Of a stretch of DNA of 64,000 nt, positions 48,746 to 55,957 are shown piece after piece. The stretch is from contig LSBP01000010.1 of NCBI GenBank assembly GCA_001577635.1, forward strand, positions 104,767-168,766, given 5' to 3'. Under the pieces are notes generated by a model. The model was not told the DNA's origin and did not search any database. It was given only the letters and a program-made list of their open reading frames with translations. The position numbers and the translations under genes were made by a program. Every line of letters starts with the position of its first letter. Position 1 is the stretch's first letter. This DNA comes from Halomonadaceae bacterium T82-2. GTDB taxonomy: Bacteria; Pseudomonadota; Gammaproteobacteria; Pseudomonadales; Halomonadaceae.

Positions 48746-49610
48746 GTCCTACCTGATCGGTGTCACGGCCCTGTGGGCGTTTTCCTTCTCGCTGATCGGC
48801 GTCTATCTCGCCGGCCAGGTCGACAGCTACCTCGCCGTGCTGATACGCATCGGCCTGGCCAGCCTGCTGTTCCTGCCCTTCCTGCGGCCGCGTGCGGTGG
48901 CCAACCGGGTCAAGCTGCTGCTGATGGCCGTCGGGGCGGTGCAGCTGGGACTGATGTACATCTTCTTCTATCAGTCCTTCTTGCTGCTGAGCGTGCCCGA
49001 GGTATTGCTGTTCACCATCTTCACGCCGGTGTACGTCGCCCTGCTGGACGACGCCATGGCCCGGCGCTTTTCCCCATTCTACCTGCTGACGGCAGCGATT
49101 GCGGTAGCCGGTGCAGCGGTGATCCGTTATCAGGGCGTCAGTGACTCCTTCTGGCTGGGCTTTCTGGTCGTGCAGGGCGCCAATCTGTGCTTCGCCGTCG
49201 GTCAGGTCGCCTACCGACATCTGGCCGTCCGCCTGCTCGCCGAGGTCCCCCAGCGCAGCGTGTTCGGCTGGTTCTATCTGGGGGCGCTGGTACTGGTGGC
49301 CCTGGCCTATGGCCTGCTGGGCACGGCGAAGCTGCCCACCACAGGCGTTCAGTGGGGCGTGCTGCTGTGGCTGGGGCTGGCCGCGTCCGGGCTTGGCTAT
49401 TTTCTGTGGAACAAGGGGGCCACTCGCGTCGATGCCGGCGCGCTGGCGATCATGAACAATGCGCTGATTCCCGCCGGGCTGGTGGTCAACCTGCTGATCT
49501 GGAATCGCGATGCCGACCTGGTGCGGCTGGCCTCCGGTGGCGCCATCATCCTCGCCTCGCTGCTGATCAATGAGTGGTGGACGCGACGCCGGGTGCCCGG
49601 TGTCGCGTGA
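48744..49610 (+). CDS. EamA/DMT-superfamily transporter
   Basis: The 288-aa protein has ten hydrophobic segments in two EamA repeats (VTALWAFSFSLIGVYLAGQ ... and VVQGANLCFAVGQVAYRHL ... GLGYFLWNKGATRVDAGALAIMNNALIP). It resembles the carboxylate/amino acid/amine transporter subgroup and probably exports a small metabolite. The ribosome-binding site is weak (GGAT), and its start codon overlaps that of the divergent DUF6314 gene. Confidence 0.87.
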   Translation: MSYLIGVTALWAFSFSLIGVYLAGQVDSYLAVLIRIGLASLLFLPFLRPRAVANRVKLLLMAVGAVQLGLMYIFFYQSFLLLSVPEVLLFTIFTPVYVALLDDAMARRFSPFYLLTAAIAVAGAAVIRYQGVSDSFWLGFLVVQGANLCFAVGQVAYRHLAVRLLAEVPQRSVFGWFYLGALVLVALAYGLLGTAKLPTTGVQWGVLLWLGLAASGLGYFLWNKGATRVDAGALAIMNNALIPAGLVVNLLIWNRDADLVRLASGGAIILASLLINEWWTRRRVPGVA

Positions 49611-49614
49611 CGTC

Positions 49615-49669
49615 TTGATCCCGGTCAGCTCCGGCACACGCCACCGCGTCGGAGGCTGATTCGCGTCAA
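49615..49669 (+). promoter_or_regulatory. Two near-consensus FNR/ANR-like boxes upstream of the alcohol dehydrogenase
   Basis: TTGATCCCGGTCAG (49615-49628) and CTGATTCGCGTCAA (49656-49669) each match TTGAY-N4-RTCAA at 9 of 10 positions. Their centres are 41 bp apart, about four helical turns on one DNA face. No strong -10 is seen for either. Confidence 0.4.
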
Positions 49670-49693
49670 GGCGCGTCCGGCCCCATGCGCCAT

Positions 49694-49736
49694 GCTCCTG
49701 AACGGATGACAGCCGGTCATCGTCACGTTCAGGAGC
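49694..49736 (+). promoter_or_regulatory. Inverted repeat sequestering the adh ribosome-binding site
   Basis: GCTCCTGAACG (49694-49704) pairs perfectly with CGTTCAGGAGC (49726-49736), which contains the AGGAG ribosome-binding site 7 nt before the ATG at 49743. A second stem GATGAC/GTCATC (49705-49710/49716-49721) stacks inside with a 5-nt loop. In a transcript starting upstream this would hide the ribosome-binding site. As DNA it could equally be an operator. Confidence 0.65.
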
Positions 49737-49742
49737 GTTGCC

Positions 49743-50783
49743 ATGAAAGCACTCGTCTATCAGGGCCCCGGCAAAAAAGCCTGGCAGGACAAGCCTCGCC
49801 CGACTCTCGACAAGCCTACCGATGCGGTAGTGCGGATTCTCTACACCACCATCTGCGGGACCGACCTGCACATCCTCAAGGGCGATGTTCCCGAGGTACC
49901 CGCCGGCCTGACGCTGGGCCACGAAGGCGTGGGTATCGTCGAGGAAGTCGGCGATGCGGTGAGCAACGTCAAGCCCGGCGATCGCGTGCTGATCTCATGC
50001 ATCACGTCCTGCGGTCGTTGTCCGGCCTGCAAGCGTCAGCTGTATTCCCACTGCGAGGACGGCGGCTGGATTCTCGGCCACCTCATCGATGGCACCCAGG
50101 CCGAGTTCGTGCGCATTCCGCACGCCGACAACAGCCTGTACCCGGTACCGCCCGAGGCCGACGAGGAAGCGCTGGTGATGCTCAGCGACATCCTGCCTAC
50201 TGGCTTCGAGATCGGCGTGCTCAACGGCTGCGTCAAGCCGGGGGACACCGTGGCGATCGTCGGTGCCGGGCCGATCGGCATGGCGACCCTGCTGACCGCC
50301 CAGTTCTACTCGCCGTCGCGGATCATCGTGACCGACATGGATCCGGCACGGCTCGAGATGGCCATCCGACTGGGGGCGACCGACGTCATCGATGCCCGGG
50401 AAAGCTCGGCGGCCGATGCCATCCTGGCACTGACCGATGGCAAGGGCGTGGATGTGGCGATCGAGGCGGTGGGTGTGCCGGCGAGCTTCGATGTCTGCCA
50501 GTCGATCGTGGTGCCGGGGGGGCACATTGCCAATATCGGCGTGCACGGCAAGAGCGTGGAGCTGCACATCGAAAAGCTGTGGATCCAGAACGTGACGCTG
50601 ACCACCGGGCTGGTCAACACTAACACCACCCCGATGCTGCTGCAGACCCTGCAGGGTGGCAAGCTGCAGCCCGCCGAGCTGATCTCTCACCGTTTCGACC
50701 TGGACGATATCGAGTCGGCGTATCGGGTCTTCGGCAACGCCGCCGAGGAGAAAGCCATGAAGGTTCTGCTCATCGCGCGCTGA
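49743..50783 (+). CDS. Zinc-dependent alcohol dehydrogenase (medium-chain)
   Basis: The 346-aa MDR enzyme has the catalytic zinc site (C38, H60, E61), the structural-zinc cysteines C90, C93, C96 and C104 in CGRCPACKRQLYSHC, and a Rossmann loop GAGPIG. The layout resembles tetrameric secondary-alcohol dehydrogenases. It interconverts alcohols and aldehydes or ketones with NAD(P); substrate unproven. AGGAG lies 7 nt before the ATG, inside a perfect inverted repeat, and two ANR-like boxes lie further upstream. Confidence 0.92.
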   Translation: MKALVYQGPGKKAWQDKPRPTLDKPTDAVVRILYTTICGTDLHILKGDVPEVPAGLTLGHEGVGIVEEVGDAVSNVKPGDRVLISCITSCGRCPACKRQLYSHCEDGGWILGHLIDGTQAEFVRIPHADNSLYPVPPEADEEALVMLSDILPTGFEIGVLNGCVKPGDTVAIVGAGPIGMATLLTAQFYSPSRIIVTDMDPARLEMAIRLGATDVIDARESSAADAILALTDGKGVDVAIEAVGVPASFDVCQSIVVPGGHIANIGVHGKSVELHIEKLWIQNVTLTTGLVNTNTTPMLLQTLQGGKLQPAELISHRFDLDDIESAYRVFGNAAEEKAMKVLLIAR

Positions 50784-50799
50784 TACGCGGGTGAAGGTG

Positions 50800-51756
50800 T
50801 CAGCGTGGCATGAGCGGGATCAGGTGTGGCCAGCCGTCGGGTACCACGAAGACCCGACGGTGCCCGCCGCCGGCGTCGCGCAGGGCCAGTTGGCAGGGTG
50901 TCCGGCGTGCTCGAAAGCGTGCCAGCAGGGCGTCCGTCAGGGCGCCCAGAGGCATCAGCTGGTCGGTGGGTGGCGGCGCCAGCCAGTGCGGCTTGTCGAG
51001 AAAGGCACCGCAAACGGGGGCGATTAGCCTGCCGGTATAACGGGGCCAGGCGCTCAGCGGCAGCCATTCGCCGATCAGGGCGCCGGCAGTGGTGCCGCGC
51101 GGCAGTGGAAGGGCGCCGCCGTGCATGACGGCCGGACGAAACAGGATGCCCAGCAGGGCCAGGCGCTGCTCCACCGGCGCGTCGCTGTACGCTGCCAGGC
51201 GTTCCCGCGCTTCAGGACGACGGCTCATCGTCAGCTGATGGGTCAGGGCTCGCCGGCTCTTGATGGCCAGCGAGTCGGCGCAGCCCGGGCCGATCCAGCG
51301 CGCCGGCGCGGTGTCGTCGCCCGGACCTGCTTCCAGCCCCAGGTAGTACTTGATCGCCAGTTCCAGGTGCACGACGGTGGCGTCGCCGCGCCGGCGGTAC
51401 AGCAGGTCGAGTTCGCCGAGGGTCACCCCGCGGGCGTCGCGAATCGACAGGTTGGCCGCCAGCAGCCGGGTGCCGGGTGCCCGGGCGATCAGGAAGTGCC
51501 AGAGTGCCTCGTGGTAGAGACCCAACCGTCCGCCCAGACGGTGGGCGACCGCCCGTTCGAGATCGCCGGGCCGCTGCTCCAGTTCCCGCAGCCAGGCCTG
51601 GCGCCGGTCGGGATCATCGAGTGCCAGTTCGTCGAGCCCGGGGCGGCCGGGGTAGGGGGTGTCGAGCAGGTCGGGGGCCTGCAGCAGCCAGGCCAGGTCG
51701 CGGACCACGGGATGGCGCAGGCGCGCATCGATCTCGAGTTCCCGCGGGTGAGTCAT
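50800..51756 (-). CDS. DUF1853 family protein
   Basis: The 318-aa protein matches this uncharacterised family: HPVVRDLAWLLQAPDLL at the start, LGLYHEALWHFLIARAPGTRLLAANLSIRD, then GELDLLYRRRGDATVVHLELAIKYYLG, which looks like a nuclease-like (PD-(D/E)xK) core with E and K in place. That fold is a suggestion only. AGGGAG lies 6 nt before the ATG at 51756. It is divergent from nadK. Confidence 0.8.
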   Translation of the reverse strand: MTHPRELEIDARLRHPVVRDLAWLLQAPDLLDTPYPGRPGLDELALDDPDRRQAWLRELEQRPGDLERAVAHRLGGRLGLYHEALWHFLIARAPGTRLLAANLSIRDARGVTLGELDLLYRRRGDATVVHLELAIKYYLGLEAGPGDDTAPARWIGPGCADSLAIKSRRALTHQLTMSRRPEARERLAAYSDAPVEQRLALLGILFRPAVMHGGALPLPRGTTAGALIGEWLPLSAWPRYTGRLIAPVCGAFLDKPHWLAPPPTDQLMPLGALTDALLARFRARRTPCQLALRDAGGGHRRVFVVPDGWPHLIPLMPR

Positions 51757-51881
51757 CGGCGTCTCCCTGGTGTGTGGGGCGGCGGGCGGCCGCCAGTGGG
51801 TGGCCGGCACGCGGCGGCGGCGTTTGCCCGGGCCCTGCCCTGCCCGCATAATGACCCGCTCGACGTGGCTGGGGAACATGC

Positions 51882-52763
51882 ATGCAACCCTTCAAGAACA
51901 TCGGTCTCATCGGTCGCCTGGGCAGTGCCAAGGTGGTTGAGACGCTGCGGCGCCTGATCCGTTTCCTGAATGCCCGGGGGCATCATGTCATCATCGAGGA
52001 TCGTACCGCCACCGTGCTGCTGGATCATGGCCAGCAGGAGTCGAGCCGGCGCCTGCTGGGCGATATCTGCGACCTGGTGATCGTGGTCGGCGGTGACGGC
52101 AGCCTGCTGGGCGCCGGGCGCGCCATGTGCCTGAGCGGCACCCCGGTGCTTGGCGTCAACCGTGGGCGGCTGGGCTTTCTGACCGATATCTCCCCCGACG
52201 AGGTCGAGGACAAGGTCGGTGCGGTGCTGGACGGTCATTATGACAGCGAGCAGCGCTTCCTGCTGGATGCCGAGGTGTTCCGCAACGGCTCGCTGGTCGG
52301 CACCGCCGACGGGCTCAATGACGTCGTCGTGCATCCCGGCAAGGCGGCCCGCATGATCGAGTTCGAGCTGTTCGTCGACGGCCAGTTCGTCTACAGCCAG
52401 CGCTCGGACGGGCTGATCATCGCCACACCCACCGGCTCCACCGCCTATGCGCTGTCCGGCGGCGGGCCGATCGTCCATCCGGGGCTCGAGGCCATCACCC
52501 TGGTGCCGATGTTTCCCCACACCCTGTCGAGCCGGCCGATCGTGGTCGACGCCGCCAGCGAGATCACCCTGCATATCGGCGAGACCAACGAGGCCTATCC
52601 GCATGTCAGCTGCGACGGCCAGACCCAGGTGGTCTCCAAGCCCGGTGACATCCTCTATGTGCGCCGCAAACCCCAGCGGCTCACGCTGATCCACCCGCGG
52701 GGCCACAATTACTACGAGATCTGTCGCAGCAAGCTCGGCTGGAGCAGCCGGCTGGGGGAGTGA
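51882..52763 (+). CDS. nadK: NAD kinase
   Basis: The 293-aa cytosolic enzyme phosphorylates NAD to NADP. It contains the GGDGS motif (residues 70-74), the NE/D-type motif in DGLNDVVVHPG and the glycine-rich TPTGSTAYALSGGGPIVHP of the C-terminal beta-sandwich. Length and order are normal. It ends 1 bp before the phosphatase ATG, so the two genes form an operon. Confidence 0.96.
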   Translation: MQPFKNIGLIGRLGSAKVVETLRRLIRFLNARGHHVIIEDRTATVLLDHGQQESSRRLLGDICDLVIVVGGDGSLLGAGRAMCLSGTPVLGVNRGRLGFLTDISPDEVEDKVGAVLDGHYDSEQRFLLDAEVFRNGSLVGTADGLNDVVVHPGKAARMIEFELFVDGQFVYSQRSDGLIIATPTGSTAYALSGGGPIVHPGLEAITLVPMFPHTLSSRPIVVDAASEITLHIGETNEAYPHVSCDGQTQVVSKPGDILYVRRKPQRLTLIHPRGHNYYEICRSKLGWSSRLGE

Positions 52764-52764
52764 G

Positions 52765-53769
52765 ATGAGCATGAGCGGCGGTATCGAAGGCTATGACCTG
52801 ATCGGTGATGTGCACGGTTGTGGCGCCACGCTGGGCGCCCTGCTCGAGAAGCTGGGCTATCACCGCCAGGATGGCGTCTATCGCCACCCGCGGCGCAAGG
52901 CGGTGTTCCTGGGCGACCTGATCGACCGGGGGCCGCGCATTCGTCTGGCCGTGTCGATCGCTCGCAACATGGTGGAAGCCGGCGAGGCCCATATCGTGAT
53001 GGGCAACCATGAGTTCAATGCCCTGGCCTACAACCGACGCTGCCCGGACGGCACCGGCTGCCAGTGGCTGCGGGAACACACGCCGCGCCATAATCGGATC
53101 ATCCGCGAGACGCTCGAGCAGTACCGCGATCATCCCGACGAGTGGGAAGACGTGCTGGCGTGGTTCATGAACATTCCGCTGCTGCTCGAGCTCGATGGCA
53201 TGCGCGTGGTGCATGCCTGCTGGGACGCGCCCCTGATCGAGCGTTTCCTGGCCACGTACCCGAACGCCCGCATCGACGAGGCGTTCCTGGACGCCTCGGC
53301 CGACCCCGACAGTTTCGCCTTCCGGGTGCTCGAGCGGCTGACCCGCGGCACACACCTGCGCCTGCCCGAGGGCATTGAGATCCAGTCCGGCGACGGCTTT
53401 ACGCGGCGCACCTTCCGCGCCCACTTCTGGGCCCGCCATCCGCGTACCTACGGCGATGTGGTCTTCCAGCCAGACAACCTGCCGGGGGATCTCGAATCGC
53501 GCCCGCTGTCGGCGAGCGAGCGCCAGCGCCTGACCTACTACGGGCCGGAGCAGCCGCCGCTGTTCCTGGGGCACTACTGGTGCGAGGGCGTGCCGGCGCT
53601 GCCGGCGCCCAACATCGCCTGCCTGGACTACAGCGCGGTCAAGTACGGCCGGCTGGTGGCCTACCGCTGGGACGGCGAGGCCCGGCTGGACGCCGACAAG
53701 TTCGTCTGGCTGCGGGTGCCGCGGGACGAGCGTTCGCGGCCGCGACCCTGGGAAATCGACCTGGATTGA
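52765..53769 (+). CDS. PP2A-like serine/threonine-type metallophosphoesterase
   Basis: The 334-aa protein has the three PPP-family metal-binding motifs GDVHG (14-18), GDLIDRG (50-56) and GNHE (80-83), with further histidines in MRVVHACWD and GHYW. Substrates of bacterial members include phosphoproteins and Ap4A. It is longer than ApaH. It is translationally linked to nadK, suggesting a nucleotide-related role, which is inference. Confidence 0.88.
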   Translation: MSMSGGIEGYDLIGDVHGCGATLGALLEKLGYHRQDGVYRHPRRKAVFLGDLIDRGPRIRLAVSIARNMVEAGEAHIVMGNHEFNALAYNRRCPDGTGCQWLREHTPRHNRIIRETLEQYRDHPDEWEDVLAWFMNIPLLLELDGMRVVHACWDAPLIERFLATYPNARIDEAFLDASADPDSFAFRVLERLTRGTHLRLPEGIEIQSGDGFTRRTFRAHFWARHPRTYGDVVFQPDNLPGDLESRPLSASERQRLTYYGPEQPPLFLGHYWCEGVPALPAPNIACLDYSAVKYGRLVAYRWDGEARLDADKFVWLRVPRDERSRPRPWEIDLD

Positions 53770-53900
53770 AGGTTTTACAATTAATTACACAATTTTTTGC
53801 GTCGTCATGAAACTTCTCGCCGCAGCGCCCGTCAGAGTCAGTGTTCCCTTGAATGATCCCTTGCTCATTGTCCGGCGGCCCCCTCCGCCGGACTTTTCTT
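53770..53900 (+). ncRNA. Candidate small RNA or 3'-UTR-derived RNA after the nadK operon
   Basis: A very AT-rich stretch (53775-53808) is followed by about 60 nt with a small hairpin (AATGA...TCATT, about 53852-53869) and a strong intrinsic terminator. The arrangement fits an sRNA of about 95 nt or simply a long 3' UTR. I do not recognise a known RNA family. Confidence 0.25.
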
Positions 53901-53903
53901 TTT
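53870..53903 (+). terminator. Intrinsic terminator of the nadK-phosphatase operon
   Basis: GTCCGGCGG and CCGCCGGAC form a perfect 9-bp stem with loop CCCCCT, followed by TTTTCTTTTT. Confidence 0.9.
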
Positions 53904-53953
53904 GTCGCCCTGTCGCTGCGGTTGTCCTGCTTTCCATCGTCTGAGGGTTCGTC

Positions 53954-54802
53954 ATGCACAAGGTGCTGATCATTCCGCACGATATCGATACCCGCACCCT
54001 GCGCCAGGCGCTGTGGGCGCGACGCATCGGTCATCGCATCAGCCACGAGGAAGAAGGGCAGGTCCTGTGGCTGGCCGACCCCCGCCAGCACGAGGCGCTG
54101 ATGCGCCTGGTCGAGCGCTGGCAGCGCGGAGATACTCTCGCCGTCGCCCCCGACGAGCCGCGTGCCGGCACGAACTGGCGCCAGGGTGTGCTGGCGGAGG
54201 CCCCGGCGGCGGCGGGGCTGGTCGTGCTGTGTGTGGCGGTTTTCGGCCTGATGGCACTGTTCGGCGACCGGCTCCTGGCGGCGTTGACGATCGTGCCCGT
54301 GACCCTGGTCGGCAACGGCGTGCAGGTCGGTGCCCTGGGCGAGACGCTGGCATCCGGCCAGCTGTGGCGATTGCTGACACCGGCCCTGATGCATTTCGGC
54401 TGGATGCACCTGATCTTCAACATGCTGTGGCTGTGGTACTTCGGTCGTCAGATCGAGAGTCTGCACGGCTCGCGGCGTTTCGTCTGGGTGGTGCTGGCCA
54501 GCGCGCTGGGCTCGAACCTGGCGCAGTACGCCACCGGCACGGTGCTGTTCGGCGGCATGTCGGGTGTCGACTACGCGCTGCTGGGCTATGTCTGGCTGAT
54601 GGCGCGGCGGCGGCCGCACAGCGGCTTTTTTGTGCCGACCATGCTGGTGGTGTTCATGATCGGCTGGATGGTCTTCACCATGACCGATTTCGCCGCCCCG
54701 GTGGGCTTCGGCAATGTCGCCAACGAGGCGCACCTGGGCGGGTTGCTGATCGGGCTGGGCATCGGCCTGTGGGCCAGCCGTACCCCGGCCCGCACGGCCT
54801 GA
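53954..54802 (+). CDS. glpG: Rhomboid-family intramembrane serine protease (GlpG-like)
   Basis: The 282-aa protein has a cytosolic N-terminal domain (about 1-80, as in GlpG) and six transmembrane helices. The catalytic dyad is S203 in GMSGVDYALLGY and H260 in NEAHLGGLLIG, with H152 and N156 in MHLIFNMLWLWYFG as oxyanion residues. It cleaves membrane-protein substrates within the bilayer; natural targets are unknown. Confidence 0.92.
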   Translation: MHKVLIIPHDIDTRTLRQALWARRIGHRISHEEEGQVLWLADPRQHEALMRLVERWQRGDTLAVAPDEPRAGTNWRQGVLAEAPAAAGLVVLCVAVFGLMALFGDRLLAALTIVPVTLVGNGVQVGALGETLASGQLWRLLTPALMHFGWMHLIFNMLWLWYFGRQIESLHGSRRFVWVVLASALGSNLAQYATGTVLFGGMSGVDYALLGYVWLMARRRPHSGFFVPTMLVVFMIGWMVFTMTDFAAPVGFGNVANEAHLGGLLIGLGIGLWASRTPARTA

Positions 54803-54862
54803 GCAGACGCTCGCCAGCGCGACGTGAGACAATGGAGTTCGGATTTACCGGAGTTGACGACG

Positions 54863-55123
54863 ATGAGTGACATGACCTTCGCGCGCATGATCGAGCAGAT
54901 GACGCCCGAGATCTATCAGAGCCTCAAGCAGGCCGTGGCGCTGCGCAAATGGCCCGACGGGCGCTTTCTCACCCCCGAGCAGACCGAACTGTGCCTGGAG
55001 GCCGTCATGCGCTACGAGATCGAGCACAACGTGCCCGAGAGCGAGCGGGTCGGCTATCTCGAGGGCACCTGCTCCAGCCAGTCCAGCGCCGGCGGCGAGG
55101 ACAGCATCAAGTGGATGAACTGA
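54863..55123 (+). CDS. yeaC: YeaC family protein (DUF1315)
   Basis: The 86-aa protein has the family core MTPEIYQSLKQAVALRKWPDGRFLTPEQTELCLEAVMRYEI. Function unknown. GGAG lies 9 nt before the ATG. It overlaps the start of the DUF2797 gene by 13 nt, so the two are co-translated. Confidence 0.88.
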   Translation: MSDMTFARMIEQMTPEIYQSLKQAVALRKWPDGRFLTPEQTELCLEAVMRYEIEHNVPESERVGYLEGTCSSQSSAGGEDSIKWMN

Positions 55124-55947
55124 TCACCCGCCAGGGCTGCCTGCGCAAGATGGCGATCGAGCCCGGCGACGACGGCGAGCCGGCGCGCTACACCCTGCGC
55201 GCCGGTGAGCTGCGTCTGGACCTCAATGCGCGGCTGGGGCAGCGGCTCACCCTGACCCATACCGGTGCCATCGCCTGCACCCACTGCGGGCGTGCTACCC
55301 GCAAGAGTTTCGGTCAGGGCTACTGTTACCCCTGCTTCAAGCGGCTGGCGCAGTGCGACACTTGCATCGTCAAGCCGGAAACCTGCCACTACTTCGCCGG
55401 TACCTGCCGCGAGCCCGAATGGGGCGAGCGCCACTGCTTCCGGCCGCATGTGGTCTACCTGGCCAACTCCTCGGGGCTCAAGGTTGGCATCACCCGACGG
55501 ACCCAGGTGCCCACCCGCTGGCTGGATCAGGGCGCTGTCCAGGCGCTGCCGATCCTCGAGGTCGACACCCGCCAGCAGTCGGGCTTCGTCGAGACGCTGT
55601 TCAAGCGCGAGGTGGCGGATCGCACCAACTGGCGGGCGATGCTCAAGGGCGAGGTGGCGCCGCTCGATCTGGTCGCCGAGCGTGACCGGCTGCTCGAGGG
55701 GCTGGCCGCGGGGCTCGATGAACTGCGCGAGCGCTTCGGCACGGACGCCATCCGCCCCCTCGACGAGGCCCCGGTGACGCTCGACTACCCGGTGCTCGAA
55801 TCGCCCACCAAGGTGGTCTCGCTCAACTTCGACAAGACGCCCGCCGTCGGCGGCACCCTGATGGGCCTGAAGGGCCAATACCTGATGTTCGACACCGGGG
55901 TGATCAACCTGCGCAAGTTCACCGGGTATGAGGTCGTGGTGGAGTGA
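55111..55947 (+). CDS. DUF2797 family zinc-ribbon protein
   Basis: The 278-aa protein has a four-cysteine zinc-ribbon region (CTHCGRATRKSFGQGYCYPC), a second cysteine cluster (CDTCIVKPETCHYFAGTC) and a stretch resembling a GIY-YIG-like core (HVVYLANSSGLKVGITR), as in the family. Biochemical role unknown. GTG at 55111 is the likely start (GAGG 10 nt upstream, overlapping yeaC); an ATG at 55150 is the alternative. Confidence 0.82.
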   Translation: MDELITRQGCLRKMAIEPGDDGEPARYTLRAGELRLDLNARLGQRLTLTHTGAIACTHCGRATRKSFGQGYCYPCFKRLAQCDTCIVKPETCHYFAGTCREPEWGERHCFRPHVVYLANSSGLKVGITRRTQVPTRWLDQGAVQALPILEVDTRQQSGFVETLFKREVADRTNWRAMLKGEVAPLDLVAERDRLLEGLAAGLDELRERFGTDAIRPLDEAPVTLDYPVLESPTKVVSLNFDKTPAVGGTLMGLKGQYLMFDTGVINLRKFTGYEVVVE

Positions 55948-55957
55948 CGCTGCCCCG

